A DNA stretch of 64,000 nucleotides from CP2-2F sp034436355 (lineage in GTDB: Bacteria; Chloroflexota; Anaerolineae; Aggregatilineales; UBA2796). Every line of letters starts with the position of its first letter. The stretch's first letter is position 1. The notes below the pieces were generated by a model that saw only the letters and a list, made by a program, of their open reading frames with translations, searched no databases and was not told the DNA's origin. This document shows positions 7,800 to 15,876 of this stretch, piece after piece. The stretch lies in NCBI GenBank assembly GCA_034436355.1, contig DAOTVQ010000031.1, positions 1 through 64,000 on the forward strand, given 5' to 3'. Both the position numbers and the translations under genes were made by a program.

Positions 7800-9296
7800 T
7801 TAGCACCACTGAAAATAAGGCGAGCTGACGAGCAAGGCGGCAAGGGCGGGCAGTTTGTCGCGCCGTTCGTGTGGGCGCAAGCGCTGCTCGGCTGTGGCAG
7901 CCACAAAGCTGATCAATTGGGCGCGATCTTGCGGATCAAGACTCAAGGCGGGCAGCACGGCTGCCGCCGTTGCATCCACTAGGTCGGCAGCAGTCTCAGA
8001 CCTACCGACCAAGCTATCGAGCGACGTACGCATTCCATCTACCCAGCCGAGCGCGATCACGGGCAAGGCGAAGGCAACCTTCCAGCGCATGAGCATGTTG
8101 TTGGTGTTCAGCCAAGCGGCTGCCACATCCGGATAGCCGTTCGGTGGTTTCCAGCCGAAGGGCAAGTGTCCAAGCTGTTCCAGTGCGCTAAGCGGCAGCC
8201 AGTAATCCTCAGTCACTTCGAGCTGTGTGGTACGCATGAGGGCGGCTACGTATTCCAACGGGCGGCGTAATTTTTGCCCACCGCTTGCCATGAATTCGGC
8301 AGAGGTCAAGATATGGCGCAGCACAGCGCGCAGATCGCCATCGGTGGCGCTGAAGGTTTGGGCAGTGCTGGCAACGAGGCTTGGCGGCGGCTCGTCGCTG
8401 ACGAAATGACGGCACAACTTGGCGGCGATGAACTGGGCTGTGCTAGGGTGCGTTGCCAGCAGGTCTAGCGCCGCTAAGCCCTCCTCAACGCCGCGCCCGC
8501 TTGGAAAGGTGCGCCCTAGCAGCCTTTTCTCGCCATAGTCGTGCATCTCAGGGTCAAAGTAGAAGGTGCCGTTGCGCGCCGTCCAGCCGGTGAGGATTCG
8601 TGCGAGTTCCTTCACATCCTGCTCGGTGTAGCCGCCTGCCACGCCGAGTGTGTGCAGTTCCATCACCTCACGGGCGTAATTCTCGTTGGGATGCTCTTTA
8701 TCGCTGCTGGCATTGTTCAAATAGTAGAGCATGGCAGGGCTTTGGGCAGAGGCAAACAGCAGGCTGCGGAACTGCCCGAAGGCGTGCTTGCGGATAACTT
8801 CGCGGTCATCAATCAGCTTCTCGGCAGCCGAGTCGCCAATTGGCACGTTGAAATGATCTGTCCAGAACTCCACAACGCGCTCGAAAAGTTGGCGCTCGCT
8901 GTGAACGGCACGGTAAAGCCGAGTCCACATCAGCGTATAACCAAGCTGCCAATCTTGCACTTCATAGCGTTGCGCCTCTCGGTAGCTTGCCGAAAGGACT
9001 GGCACAGCCTGCAACAGCTGCGCGATCTTCGGATCGGGAATTGCCTCAGGTTGAAGCTGCCAATCGAGGTAGCCCTCAATGCCCATCGCACGGATTTTCT
9101 CTAAATCAGCAGGGCGTGCGCCCCACGTTAGGCGGTTCAGCACATGCCGCAGCGGATCGAGCCTGCCTTCAGCCGCAGCACGGCGGACGCTGCCCGCCCA
9201 CTGCATCGGCACTGCCAACCCCAGCCCTGCTAAGCCGACCGCTTTCAGAAAGCCGCGCCGACTGACTGATCCTACTTTTTGCTCTAAGGCTGCCAT
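7800..9296 (-). CDS. DUF1800 family protein with Tat-type signal
   Basis: 498 residues from the ATG at 9296, chosen because a GAGGTG Shine-Dalgarno precedes it and because the protein then starts with a twin-arginine signal (SRRGFLKAVGLAGLGLAVP). The frame stays open for another 123 codons upstream, but that stretch lacks protein-like composition and crosses the promoter region. DUF1800 features include LNRLTWGARPADLEKI, LVEFWTDHFNVP-like VEFWTDHFNVPIG, NENYAREVMELHTLGV and YTEQDVKELARILTGWT. The function is unknown; it is usually paired with DUF1501, as here, and exported. It is the first gene of the leftward operon. Confidence 0.9.
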   Translation of the reverse strand: MAALEQKVGSVSRRGFLKAVGLAGLGLAVPMQWAGSVRRAAAEGRLDPLRHVLNRLTWGARPADLEKIRAMGIEGYLDWQLQPEAIPDPKIAQLLQAVPVLSASYREAQRYEVQDWQLGYTLMWTRLYRAVHSERQLFERVVEFWTDHFNVPIGDSAAEKLIDDREVIRKHAFGQFRSLLFASAQSPAMLYYLNNASSDKEHPNENYAREVMELHTLGVAGGYTEQDVKELARILTGWTARNGTFYFDPEMHDYGEKRLLGRTFPSGRGVEEGLAALDLLATHPSTAQFIAAKLCRHFVSDEPPPSLVASTAQTFSATDGDLRAVLRHILTSAEFMASGGQKLRRPLEYVAALMRTTQLEVTEDYWLPLSALEQLGHLPFGWKPPNGYPDVAAAWLNTNNMLMRWKVAFALPVIALGWVDGMRTSLDSLVGRSETAADLVDATAAAVLPALSLDPQDRAQLISFVAATAEQRLRPHERRDKLPALAALLVSSPYFQWC

Positions 9297-9351
9297 AAAA
9301 CACCTCACTCTGCTAAGCCTCAAGAGCAGTCTAGCAGGTGAATTAGGCAAA

Positions 9352-9380
9352 ATTATGACGGTGTGCCGCACACTTGTGAC
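9352..9380 (-). promoter_or_regulatory. Candidate promoter of the DUF1800-DUF1501-two-component operon
   Basis: On the minus strand, GTCACA (9380-9375) and CATAAT (9357-9352) are separated by 17 bp, close to the sigma-70 consensus. The predicted start would leave a leader of about 50 nt before the ATG at 9296. Confidence 0.45.
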
Positions 9381-9383
9381 GGT
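9356..9383. promoter_or_regulatory. Direct-repeat operator candidate (TGACGGT x2, 21 bp apart)
   Basis: TGACGGT occurs at 9356-9362 and 9377-9383. The 21 bp spacing is about two helical turns, and the copies lie on the -10 and -35 elements of the leftward promoter. Tandem direct repeats are typical sites for PhoB-class regulators, and this operon encodes one. Autoregulation is inferred. Confidence 0.35.
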
Positions 9384-9386
9384 TTC

Positions 9387-9415
9387 TTCACAAGGCGGGC
9401 GGTATGAGACATAAT
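9387..9415 (+). promoter_or_regulatory. Candidate promoter for the rightward propeller gene
   Basis: TTCACA (9387-9392) and CATAAT (9410-9415) have a 17 bp spacer, five of six matches in each hexamer. The ATG at 9450 lies 35 bp beyond the -10. It is back-to-back with the leftward promoter and next to the TGACGGT repeats. Confidence 0.5.
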
Positions 9416-9449
9416 AAACACATTGTGGTTTTGGTAGGCGATCTGAATA

Positions 9450-10544
9450 ATGCCCATCATACGTCGGCGTGCGTGCGCCTCGTCTTATGTGTTGCTCGCT
9501 TTGCTTATTGTGCTTGTGCTGCTGCCACAATGGGCAGCCAACGGGCAGCCACCAACACCGCTGCCCAAAGGGTTGAGCGGCAAACTCGCCTTCACGAAAG
9601 CGCTCAGCGGCGGTGTGATGCCACTCCACCTGATCACATTTGCGGCGCAGCCACCTGCTGAGCAACCCTTAGTGGCTGACCTGCGCTGTGGCACGGAAGT
9701 GCTGTTGTGCGTCCACACCAAGCCTGCCTGGTCGCCTGATGGGCGTACAATCGCCTATCTGGAAGGCAGCACGCTGGCGCTCAGCAGCCGCCTGTTCATC
9801 TTGGATACGCTGACGGGCGAACAGCGCCTAATCGCTGACGATGTATGGCGCTTTGATGCGCCTGTGTGGTCGCCCGATGGCAAAAGGCTGCTCTACACGG
9901 CAGACCGCGACGGGAAAACCGTGCTTCAGCAAGTGGACTTGGCGACGAATGCCAACACAGCACTGACTGAGGCAACCGACGCCTCACAGTTTGCGCCTGC
10001 TTTCTCGCCATCGGGCGATAGAATCGCCTTCACAGAGCAAGAAGCTGAACGCAGCACCGTGATTCTGATCAATGCCGATGGCAGAGATCGGCGCGTGTTG
10101 GCAGAAGGCAGCTTTCCCAAATGGTCACCACGCGGTGATCAAATCGTGTTTAGCCAGCGGCTTGCTAATCAGACGGCACTTTATCTAATCCGACCTGACG
10201 GCGCGCAGCTTCAACGCCTAACCTACGGCACCACCGATGCCTACATGCCGCTTTGGTCGCCCGATGGGCAAGCGATTGCCTTTCTGCGCCAAGAGACAAC
10301 CGAACGAACCGCCCGTTTACACCTGATCGCGCTTGCTGACGGTGCAGAGCGGCAATTGGTTGATTCCGTCCTGCTCGGTGAGCCGTTCGCATGGTCGCCC
10401 GATGGTCTGTTTATTGCCTTCATCGCGCCCTACAACCGCATTTTTACGGCGCTCGCCGTTGTCGAGATCAGCAGTGAGCATGTTTTTCAACTCGTGCAGG
10501 GCGGTCAGCTTAGCCAACTGGCATGGACGGGCGAAATGCCCTGA
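9450..10544 (+). CDS. Exported TolB-like PD40 propeller protein
   Basis: 364 residues. The N-terminal segment MPIIRRRACASSYVLLALL is a signal peptide or anchor, followed by at least six PD40/WD40-like blades (AWSPDGRTIAYLE, VWSPDGKRLLYTA, AFSPSGDRIAFTE, KWSPRGDQIVFSQ, LWSPDGQAIAFLR, AWSPDGLFIAFIA). The blade type matches the C-terminus of TolB and of the partial protein at the left edge. Such propellers bind proteins or peptides; the partner here is unknown. The gene is divergent from the DUF1800 operon and shares its control region. No strong Shine-Dalgarno is visible. Confidence 0.82.
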   Translation: MPIIRRRACASSYVLLALLIVLVLLPQWAANGQPPTPLPKGLSGKLAFTKALSGGVMPLHLITFAAQPPAEQPLVADLRCGTEVLLCVHTKPAWSPDGRTIAYLEGSTLALSSRLFILDTLTGEQRLIADDVWRFDAPVWSPDGKRLLYTADRDGKTVLQQVDLATNANTALTEATDASQFAPAFSPSGDRIAFTEQEAERSTVILINADGRDRRVLAEGSFPKWSPRGDQIVFSQRLANQTALYLIRPDGAQLQRLTYGTTDAYMPLWSPDGQAIAFLRQETTERTARLHLIALADGAERQLVDSVLLGEPFAWSPDGLFIAFIAPYNRIFTALAVVEISSEHVFQLVQGGQLSQLAWTGEMP

Positions 10545-10618
10545 ATAGCGCGCTTTCGCACAACTTTGGCAGGCACTGTGCGTAGAAACACACGGAAATA
10601 CATTAGGGAGAAAGCAGC

Positions 10619-12091
10619 ATGTTCCGTATTGTTCGTGTGTTTAGCATTCTGATGCTTGTGCTGATGTTGGCTTTTAGCAGCACGGCACATGCACAAAACA
10701 CGTTTGACTCGCAAAGTGTAGACGCCTACCTGAGCAGGATGCAGCAGCTTTATGAAATCCCCGGCATGGGTGTGGCGATTGTGCGCGAAGGTGAAGTCAT
10801 CTTTGCCAAAGGCTACGGCGTGCGCGATGTGGAGAGCAAGGCGCCCATCACACCACAGACGCAGTTCAGCATTGGCTCAATCACCAAATCCATGACGGTG
10901 CTGGCTGCCATGCGCCTTGTAGAGGCGGGCAAACTTAGCCTTGATACGCCTATCGTGGAATACTTGCCCGAATTTGCACTGCGGAATGCTGACCATGCCA
11001 ACGCCGTGACTTTGCGGCATTTGTTCAGCCACACCAGCGGCATACCACTTGCCGAACTGGCATGGTATAACGGTGAAGTGACCGACGCCGAAGGCATGTT
11101 GGCACACCTTGCCACACAGCCCGTGCAAAGCGCACTCGGCGCACGCTATGAGTATAACAACTGGGGCTATGCCTTGGCAGGCATGGTCATTGAGCGCGTG
11201 GCAGGCAAGCCTTACGCCGACTATCTGCACGAGGCAGTGCTGGCGCCGCTGGCAATGCCAACCGCAGCGCTCAGCTATGCTGCCATGCAGCAAACCGCCG
11301 ACTTTGCCGCACCACACCGCTTTGATCTGCGGAAGGGCGCACAGCGCATTCCCTTTTTCCCCTATCTGGATAAGGTGATTGCACCTGCCGGCGCAGTGAC
11401 TGCTAACGTGCTAGAGATGGCGAACTACGCCATTTTCCAAATGGGCGATGGCACCTTCCAGAACGCGCCGATCCTCTCTGCCGAAAGCCTAGCCGAGATG
11501 CACACACCGATCAAAGATGGCTACGGTTTAGGCTGGGTGACCACTGATCTGGAAGGCTTTCGGACGGTTTGGCACAACGGTGCTATAGATGGCTTTGCCG
11601 CCGTGCTGGCGATGGCACCTGAACAGCAAACCGCCGTGATCATCCTCTCCAACGGCGATCACAGCGACAATCCCAACGTGGTGGAAATGCTTGCCGCAGG
11701 CGTGCTATACCTCACCATCAATCCGCAGAGCGCCGATAACCTTGAAGCGCTAACCGCAGGCTTCAAGGCGTTTGATCCACAGGCACGCGCTGAGCGTTTC
11801 GCGGCACTGCGCGCCTTCACGCCCGACCCAAGCCAATATGCAGCCTATGCGGGCAAGTATGCCAGCTTGTTTGCTCAGATCGAGGTTAACGTGCGCGACG
11901 GCGCGCTCTATGCAGATATTGTGCAGCAGGGCGTCAGCCTGTCCTTTGAGCTGATAGAGTTTGAACCACGCTCATTCCTTGCCAACATGACGGGCTTGAT
12001 GAACGACGTTTTTTCCTTCCGCCTGAACGAGAACGGCTCGGTAACGCTGCTGCAAAACGGCACCGTGATCGCAGTCAAACCAGCACCCTAG
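10619..12091 (+). CDS. Secreted serine hydrolase, beta-lactamase class C/PBP4* family
   Basis: 490 residues with a signal peptide ending near AHAQ (1-26). The active-site Ser-x-x-Lys is S87-I-T-K90, the YxN motif is Y179-N-N181, and WHNGAIDG near 320 replaces the K/HxG triad. A C-terminal beta domain (about 375-490) resembles the DUF3471-like domain often attached to these enzymes. Members are D-alanyl-D-alanine carboxypeptidases, esterases or peptidases more often than true beta-lactamases, so resistance should not be assumed. GGGAGAAAG precedes the ATG. A strong hairpin ends the gene. Confidence 0.9.
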   Translation: MFRIVRVFSILMLVLMLAFSSTAHAQNTFDSQSVDAYLSRMQQLYEIPGMGVAIVREGEVIFAKGYGVRDVESKAPITPQTQFSIGSITKSMTVLAAMRLVEAGKLSLDTPIVEYLPEFALRNADHANAVTLRHLFSHTSGIPLAELAWYNGEVTDAEGMLAHLATQPVQSALGARYEYNNWGYALAGMVIERVAGKPYADYLHEAVLAPLAMPTAALSYAAMQQTADFAAPHRFDLRKGAQRIPFFPYLDKVIAPAGAVTANVLEMANYAIFQMGDGTFQNAPILSAESLAEMHTPIKDGYGLGWVTTDLEGFRTVWHNGAIDGFAAVLAMAPEQQTAVIILSNGDHSDNPNVVEMLAAGVLYLTINPQSADNLEALTAGFKAFDPQARAERFAALRAFTPDPSQYAAYAGKYASLFAQIEVNVRDGALYADIVQQGVSLSFELIEFEPRSFLANMTGLMNDVFSFRLNENGSVTLLQNGTVIAVKPAP

Positions 12092-12097
12092 CCATCT

Positions 12098-12132
12098 GTG
12101 CGGTGAGGGTGAAAGACCCTCACCGCACTTTT
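12098..12132. terminator. Strong terminator between convergent genes
   Basis: A 13 bp perfect stem (GTGCGGTGAGGGT with ACCCTCACCGCAC) with a GAAAG loop is followed by TTTT on the plus strand. The T-run overlaps the stop codon of the convergent gene. It ends the rightward hydrolase gene and could act on both strands. Confidence 0.85.
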
Positions 12133-12847
12133 AGCGCAGGCTCAGCACGCGGTACGACTCGGTGTAAATAGGCGGATCGCTCTCAAAGTCAGCGTCGTTG
12201 CTTTCGCGCAGCCGTTTGGCAAGCGCCTCAAAATCCTTCACTTGGCTGCGGTGCTGGCTGATCGCCTCAATCTTGCGCTCAAGGTAGGCGGTAATATCCA
12301 CCTTGAGGTTGGGATCAAGCGTGCCAGTAAGGTAGACTCGGCGCACTTTATGCGGCTCTAAGCCTTCATCGCGCCACAATTCCACAAAGGTATGCCGATC
12401 CCGTGCCGAAGGATAGATGGCGGCAAGGGCAGCTTCACCAATAGCGCGGTGATCGGGATGATTGATGCCGCCGGCGCGTGTCCAGACCGTTTGTGGATCA
12501 TTGGTTACCACAATATCTGGGCGCAATTGGCGGATGAGGCGCGTCAGATCGCGGCGTAGGCGCAGCGTATGCTCCAGCTCACCATCGGGATAGCGCAAAA
12601 AGATCACGCTTTCTGATCCCATACAGGCGGCGGCAGCGCGCTGTTCAGCTTCACGCATGGCGATCAGGCGCTCAGCGGTCATCTCAGGATCATCGCTGCC
12701 CTTATCGCCGCTGGTTGCCAGCACATAGCTGATATGCTTGCCCTCAGCCGCCCACTTTGCTAGAACGCCGCCGCTGAAAAACTCTGGGTCATCCGGGTGT
12801 GCGTAGATTGCCAGCACACGCTGAAGCGGTGCATTGTGATCGGTCAT
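12131..12847 (-). CDS. PIG-L (LmbE) family N-acetyl sugar deacetylase
   Basis: 238 residues. The zinc motif AHPDD (16-20), the downstream NHPDHRAIG and an LATSGDKGSDD segment define the PIG-L/LmbE family, which includes GlcNAc-PI, mycothiol and bacillithiol pathway deacetylases. The substrate cannot be read from the sequence. A GGGAG Shine-Dalgarno lies inside the end of the RicT gene 8 bp upstream, so the two are co-transcribed. The link between RicT and a deacetylase may be only positional. Confidence 0.9.
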   Translation of the reverse strand: MTDHNAPLQRVLAIYAHPDDPEFFSGGVLAKWAAEGKHISYVLATSGDKGSDDPEMTAERLIAMREAEQRAAAACMGSESVIFLRYPDGELEHTLRLRRDLTRLIRQLRPDIVVTNDPQTVWTRAGGINHPDHRAIGEAALAAIYPSARDRHTFVELWRDEGLEPHKVRRVYLTGTLDPNLKVDITAYLERKIEAISQHRSQVKDFEALAKRLRESNDADFESDPPIYTESYRVLSLR

Positions 12848-12855
12848 CGCGTGTG

Positions 12856-13821
12856 TTACTCCCAGCTTTCAGCATCATCCCAGTCTTCGGCATCGTCGTC
12901 AGGCTTGGCGGCTGCACCGTGCTTTGCGCCGCAATCACAGCCGCCGCTTTCATGGCGCGCACAGCCGCCTTTCGCCTTTTTCTCCAGTGCCTCTAGCTCA
13001 TCCAGCGGCACAAGGTCTTCACGCCGCACAAGGTAGCGAATTTCGTCTACCAAAACGGTGACGGCATCTTGAAGCGGATGGACATCCAGCACTTTGCCTT
13101 CGCCCTGTGGCGTCCGCACGCGCTTGTTGCGCTTGGGCAGCAGCTTGCGCGCCTCTACGTACTGCTCATATTCATAGACGAGGCAGCAGCGCAACCTGCC
13201 GCACATACCCGTGATTTCGGATGGATTCAGGGAAATGCCCTGCATCTTCGCCATTTTGATCGAGATCGGGCTGAAATCGGTCAGGAAGGTAGAACAACAG
13301 CGCGGAATGCCGCAGGCACCCATCCCACCAATCAGCTTTGCCACATCCCGCGGACCAACTTGGCGCAAATCCACCCGCGAAGGGAAGCGCCCACTGAGTT
13401 CATTTTTTAGGCGGTTGAGGTTCAGCTTGGTATCTTCGGTGCTGTAGAGAATGGTCAGCATGGCACCGTCGTAGCTGTATTGGGCGGCAAGAAACTTGCA
13501 CTGCTCATAGCCGCCTAAGGTGGCTGCCAGCTCGCGGCACTCGATGAGCGTCTCTAACTGCTTATCTTCCCACGTTTGTTTCAGCAGCAGATCGCGTGGT
13601 GTGGCAAGCCGCAGAATTGGCTTGTAATCGGTGCGCCCTATTTCAGGGTCGTAAAAGGCAGCAATCTGCCCCATTTGCTGCCCGCGCATTGTCTCGACGA
13701 TCACATGATCGCCGATCACCAAATCAGGCATGTTAGAACAATCGAAGTGATAAAGTTTACCCACCCGCTGAAAGCGCACACCGGCAACTCGCGTCGGTGT
13801 AGCGATAGGCTGATCAGTCAT
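12856..13821 (-). CDS. ricT: PSP1-domain protein, RicT (YaaT)-like
   Basis: 321 residues. The PSP1 core (about 10-245) contains GDHVIVETMRG, the Cys-rich segments GMGACGIPRCC and GMCGRLRCC, and the adjacent YEYEQY region typical of RicT. In Bacillus, RicT acts with RicA and RicF as an Fe-S-containing complex that modulates RNase Y maturation of mRNAs; the Cys residues here would fit cluster binding. RNase Y itself is encoded at 25500 in this window. An unusual C-terminal tail holds a second Cys/His cluster (GGCARHESGGCDCGAKHG) and an acidic stretch. Confidence 0.85.
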   Translation of the reverse strand: MTDQPIATPTRVAGVRFQRVGKLYHFDCSNMPDLVIGDHVIVETMRGQQMGQIAAFYDPEIGRTDYKPILRLATPRDLLLKQTWEDKQLETLIECRELAATLGGYEQCKFLAAQYSYDGAMLTILYSTEDTKLNLNRLKNELSGRFPSRVDLRQVGPRDVAKLIGGMGACGIPRCCSTFLTDFSPISIKMAKMQGISLNPSEITGMCGRLRCCLVYEYEQYVEARKLLPKRNKRVRTPQGEGKVLDVHPLQDAVTVLVDEIRYLVRREDLVPLDELEALEKKAKGGCARHESGGCDCGAKHGAAAKPDDDAEDWDDAESWE

Positions 13822-13914
13822 AGGCGTAACAACTCAATTTTGTGCGCGTCAGTTTCAGCCGCAGATCATAGCACAGCACGCCCTGAGAGCAAATTTGCCT
13901 ATGGTGATCAGCAA

Positions 13915-13948
13915 AATTGGCGGTTACGCGCCTAAGATGCCGCCAATT
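13915..13948. promoter_or_regulatory. Inverted repeat in the divergent ricT / ABC exporter region
   Basis: AATTGGCGG and CCGCCAATT form a perfect 9 bp inverted repeat with a 16 bp spacer, inside the 223 bp gap between divergent genes. It could be a repressor site or a transcribed hairpin. No matching regulator is identified, and the rest of the gap shows no convincing promoter. Confidence 0.3.
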
Positions 13949-14044
13949 GTGAGCGTTAGTCCCCTAACTTTTGGGGGTCATACAGAATGCTGAATAGGGC
14001 GTATGATGACCTTCGGCTGTAGTAACTGAGAGGAGTTCAAAACC

Positions 14045-14989
14045 ATGAATGCTGTAGCCGTTATTCAAACTTCAGGTTTGGGCAAGCGCTATGGGCGCAC
14101 AGGGCAATCTGCCCTTGCCGACCTAAACCTAACCGTCAACAAGGGTGAAATTTTCGGCTATCTCGGTCCGAATGGTGCGGGCAAAACGACCACCATCCGC
14201 CTGCTGCTGGATTTCATCCGCCCAACGACGGGCAGCGCGCAACTGCTGGGTATGGATGTGCAGGCACACTCGCTGGACATTCGGCGGCGGGTTGGCTTTT
14301 TGCCGGGCGAGCTGAGCCTGTGGGAAAACCAAAGTGGGCAGCAGATCATCAACTATATGGCAGCGCTGCGCGGCAACGTTCAGAAGCCTTACCTCCGCCA
14401 ATTGATTGATCGGCTTGCCTTTGACCCTAGCAAGATCATGCGGAGCTATTCAAGCGGCAACAAGCGCAAGCTGGGCTTGATCCTTGCCCTGATGCACCAG
14501 CCGGAACTGCTCATCTTGGACGAACCGACCAATGGACTTGATCCGCTGATGCAACAGACCTTTCACCAGTTGATGCTTGAGGCGCAAGCGCGTGGCGCGA
14601 CGATCTTCCTCTCCTCACACATCCTGAGTGAGGTGCAGGCAATCTGTGAGCGCGTGGCAATTCTGCGTGAAGGCAAACTGCGCGCTGTGGAGCGCGTGGC
14701 AGACCTGATGCGCGTGAACTTCACATGGGTAACGCTCACCTTCCGCGAGCCAGTCAGCCCAAGCCTGTTGTCAGGAGTGGCGGGCGTTTCGGAGGTAAGC
14801 GTGGAAGATCGAACACTCAAATTCCGCCTGATGGGCGATTTTGATCCGATTCTGCGCGCTATTGGTAATCAGTATGTGGTGGATGTGCGCGTGCAAGAGC
14901 CAAGCCTTGAGGAAGTCTTCCTCACCTTCTATGACGGCAACGGCAAGGCAGCGCCGCGTATGGCACAGGAACTGGAGGCAGTTCGATGA
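14045..14989 (+). CDS. ABC exporter ATP-binding protein
   Basis: 314 residues. Walker A GPNGAGKTTT, Walker B LLILDEPTNGLDP and the H-loop in LSSHILSE are intact. The signature motif is the DrrA/CcmA-like YSSGNKRKLG. The C-terminal extension (about 225-314) is typical of ABC-2 exporter ATPases. GAGAGGAG precedes the ATG. The stop overlaps the permease start (ATGA), so this is the energising half of a two-gene exporter. The substrate (drug, lipid or polysaccharide) is unknown. Confidence 0.93.
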   Translation: MNAVAVIQTSGLGKRYGRTGQSALADLNLTVNKGEIFGYLGPNGAGKTTTIRLLLDFIRPTTGSAQLLGMDVQAHSLDIRRRVGFLPGELSLWENQSGQQIINYMAALRGNVQKPYLRQLIDRLAFDPSKIMRSYSSGNKRKLGLILALMHQPELLILDEPTNGLDPLMQQTFHQLMLEAQARGATIFLSSHILSEVQAICERVAILREGKLRAVERVADLMRVNFTWVTLTFREPVSPSLLSGVAGVSEVSVEDRTLKFRLMGDFDPILRAIGNQYVVDVRVQEPSLEEVFLTFYDGNGKAAPRMAQELEAVR

Positions 14990-15792
14990 ATGGCGTAATT
15001 TTTCGGGAGACTCTGCGCCGCAGTTGGCGCAGCGCAGCCCTCTTAGGGCTGACAATGGCGGCGATGTCTATCTACATTGTGGCAATTCTAAGCGATTCGC
15101 GCATTGTGGAGACGTTCTCGCAAATGGCGGCGAATCTACCTTTCCTGATCAACACGCTGGGTGGTGGCGATGCAGCCTTCCTTGCCACGCCTGCTGGGCT
15201 GATCAATTACGGCTACTTTAGCTGGCTGATCATCGCGGTGTGTGGTTATGCCGTCTATCTGGGTGTCAGTGTAACGATAGGTGAAGAAGATCGCGGCATT
15301 CTAGATATGCTGCTCAGCGCACCTGTCACGCGGACGCAAGTGATCATCGAGAAACTGCTTGCCTTCGCGCTCTTGATTGTGTTGGCAGTTGCCATTGGGC
15401 ATGTCGGCTTGGCGGGCATGGTCGCACTGTTCGAGTCCTTCCGCGATAAGGTCGATCAAGGGCGGCTGCTGCAAGGCTCGCTCAATATGCTGCCTTCGGC
15501 GTGGTTCATGCTCACCTTTACGGCTGCGCTCTCTACGTTGGTGCGCCGCCGTAACACTGCGGTAACCATTGCCGGTGCGCTGCTGGCAGGCAGCTTCTTT
15601 GTGGATACCTTTGGGCGGAATGTGCCAGATGTGGATGGGCTGCGCGCCATTTCTTTCCTGCGCTACTATGATAGCAGCGCCGTGATGAAAGATGGGTTGC
15701 TGATGGGCAACGTGCTGCTGATGGTTGGCATTGCTGCGGTGCTGGTAGTGTTAGCTGTGGTCGGCTTCCGCCGTCGGGATGTGGGCGTGTGA
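14986..15792 (+). CDS. ABC-2 type exporter permease
   Basis: 268 residues with about six hydrophobic segments and the ABC-2 feature GEEDRGILDMLLSAPVTRTQVIIEKLLAF, seen in pieces around 95-125. The four-base ATGA overlap with the ATPase gene supports a two-component exporter. The length suits a half-size permease acting as a homodimer. A strong hairpin follows. Confidence 0.88.
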   Translation: MNGVIFRETLRRSWRSAALLGLTMAAMSIYIVAILSDSRIVETFSQMAANLPFLINTLGGGDAAFLATPAGLINYGYFSWLIIAVCGYAVYLGVSVTIGEEDRGILDMLLSAPVTRTQVIIEKLLAFALLIVLAVAIGHVGLAGMVALFESFRDKVDQGRLLQGSLNMLPSAWFMLTFTAALSTLVRRRNTAVTIAGALLAGSFFVDTFGRNVPDVDGLRAISFLRYYDSSAVMKDGLLMGNVLLMVGIAAVLVVLAVVGFRRRDVGV

Positions 15793-15833
15793 CTGACTCA
15801 AACCATCAGCAGACAGAGGAATCGGCAATAGAA

Positions 15834-15866
15834 TAGCGGACGGTCTCAGCTTGAGATCGTCCGCTA
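15834..15866. terminator. Bidirectional hairpin terminator
   Basis: A 15 bp stem (TAGCGGACGGTCTCA with TGAGATCGTCCGCTA, one G-T pair) with a three-base loop lies between the convergent permease and propeller genes. T-tracts are short. Confidence 0.7.
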
Positions 15867-15876
15867 AGTGTTTGCA

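Noticed and set aside
9297..9665. N-terminal extension of the DUF1800 protein to 9665
   Set aside because: The extension crosses two promoters and the start of the divergent gene; the ATG at 9296 has a Shine-Dalgarno and begins a Tat signal.
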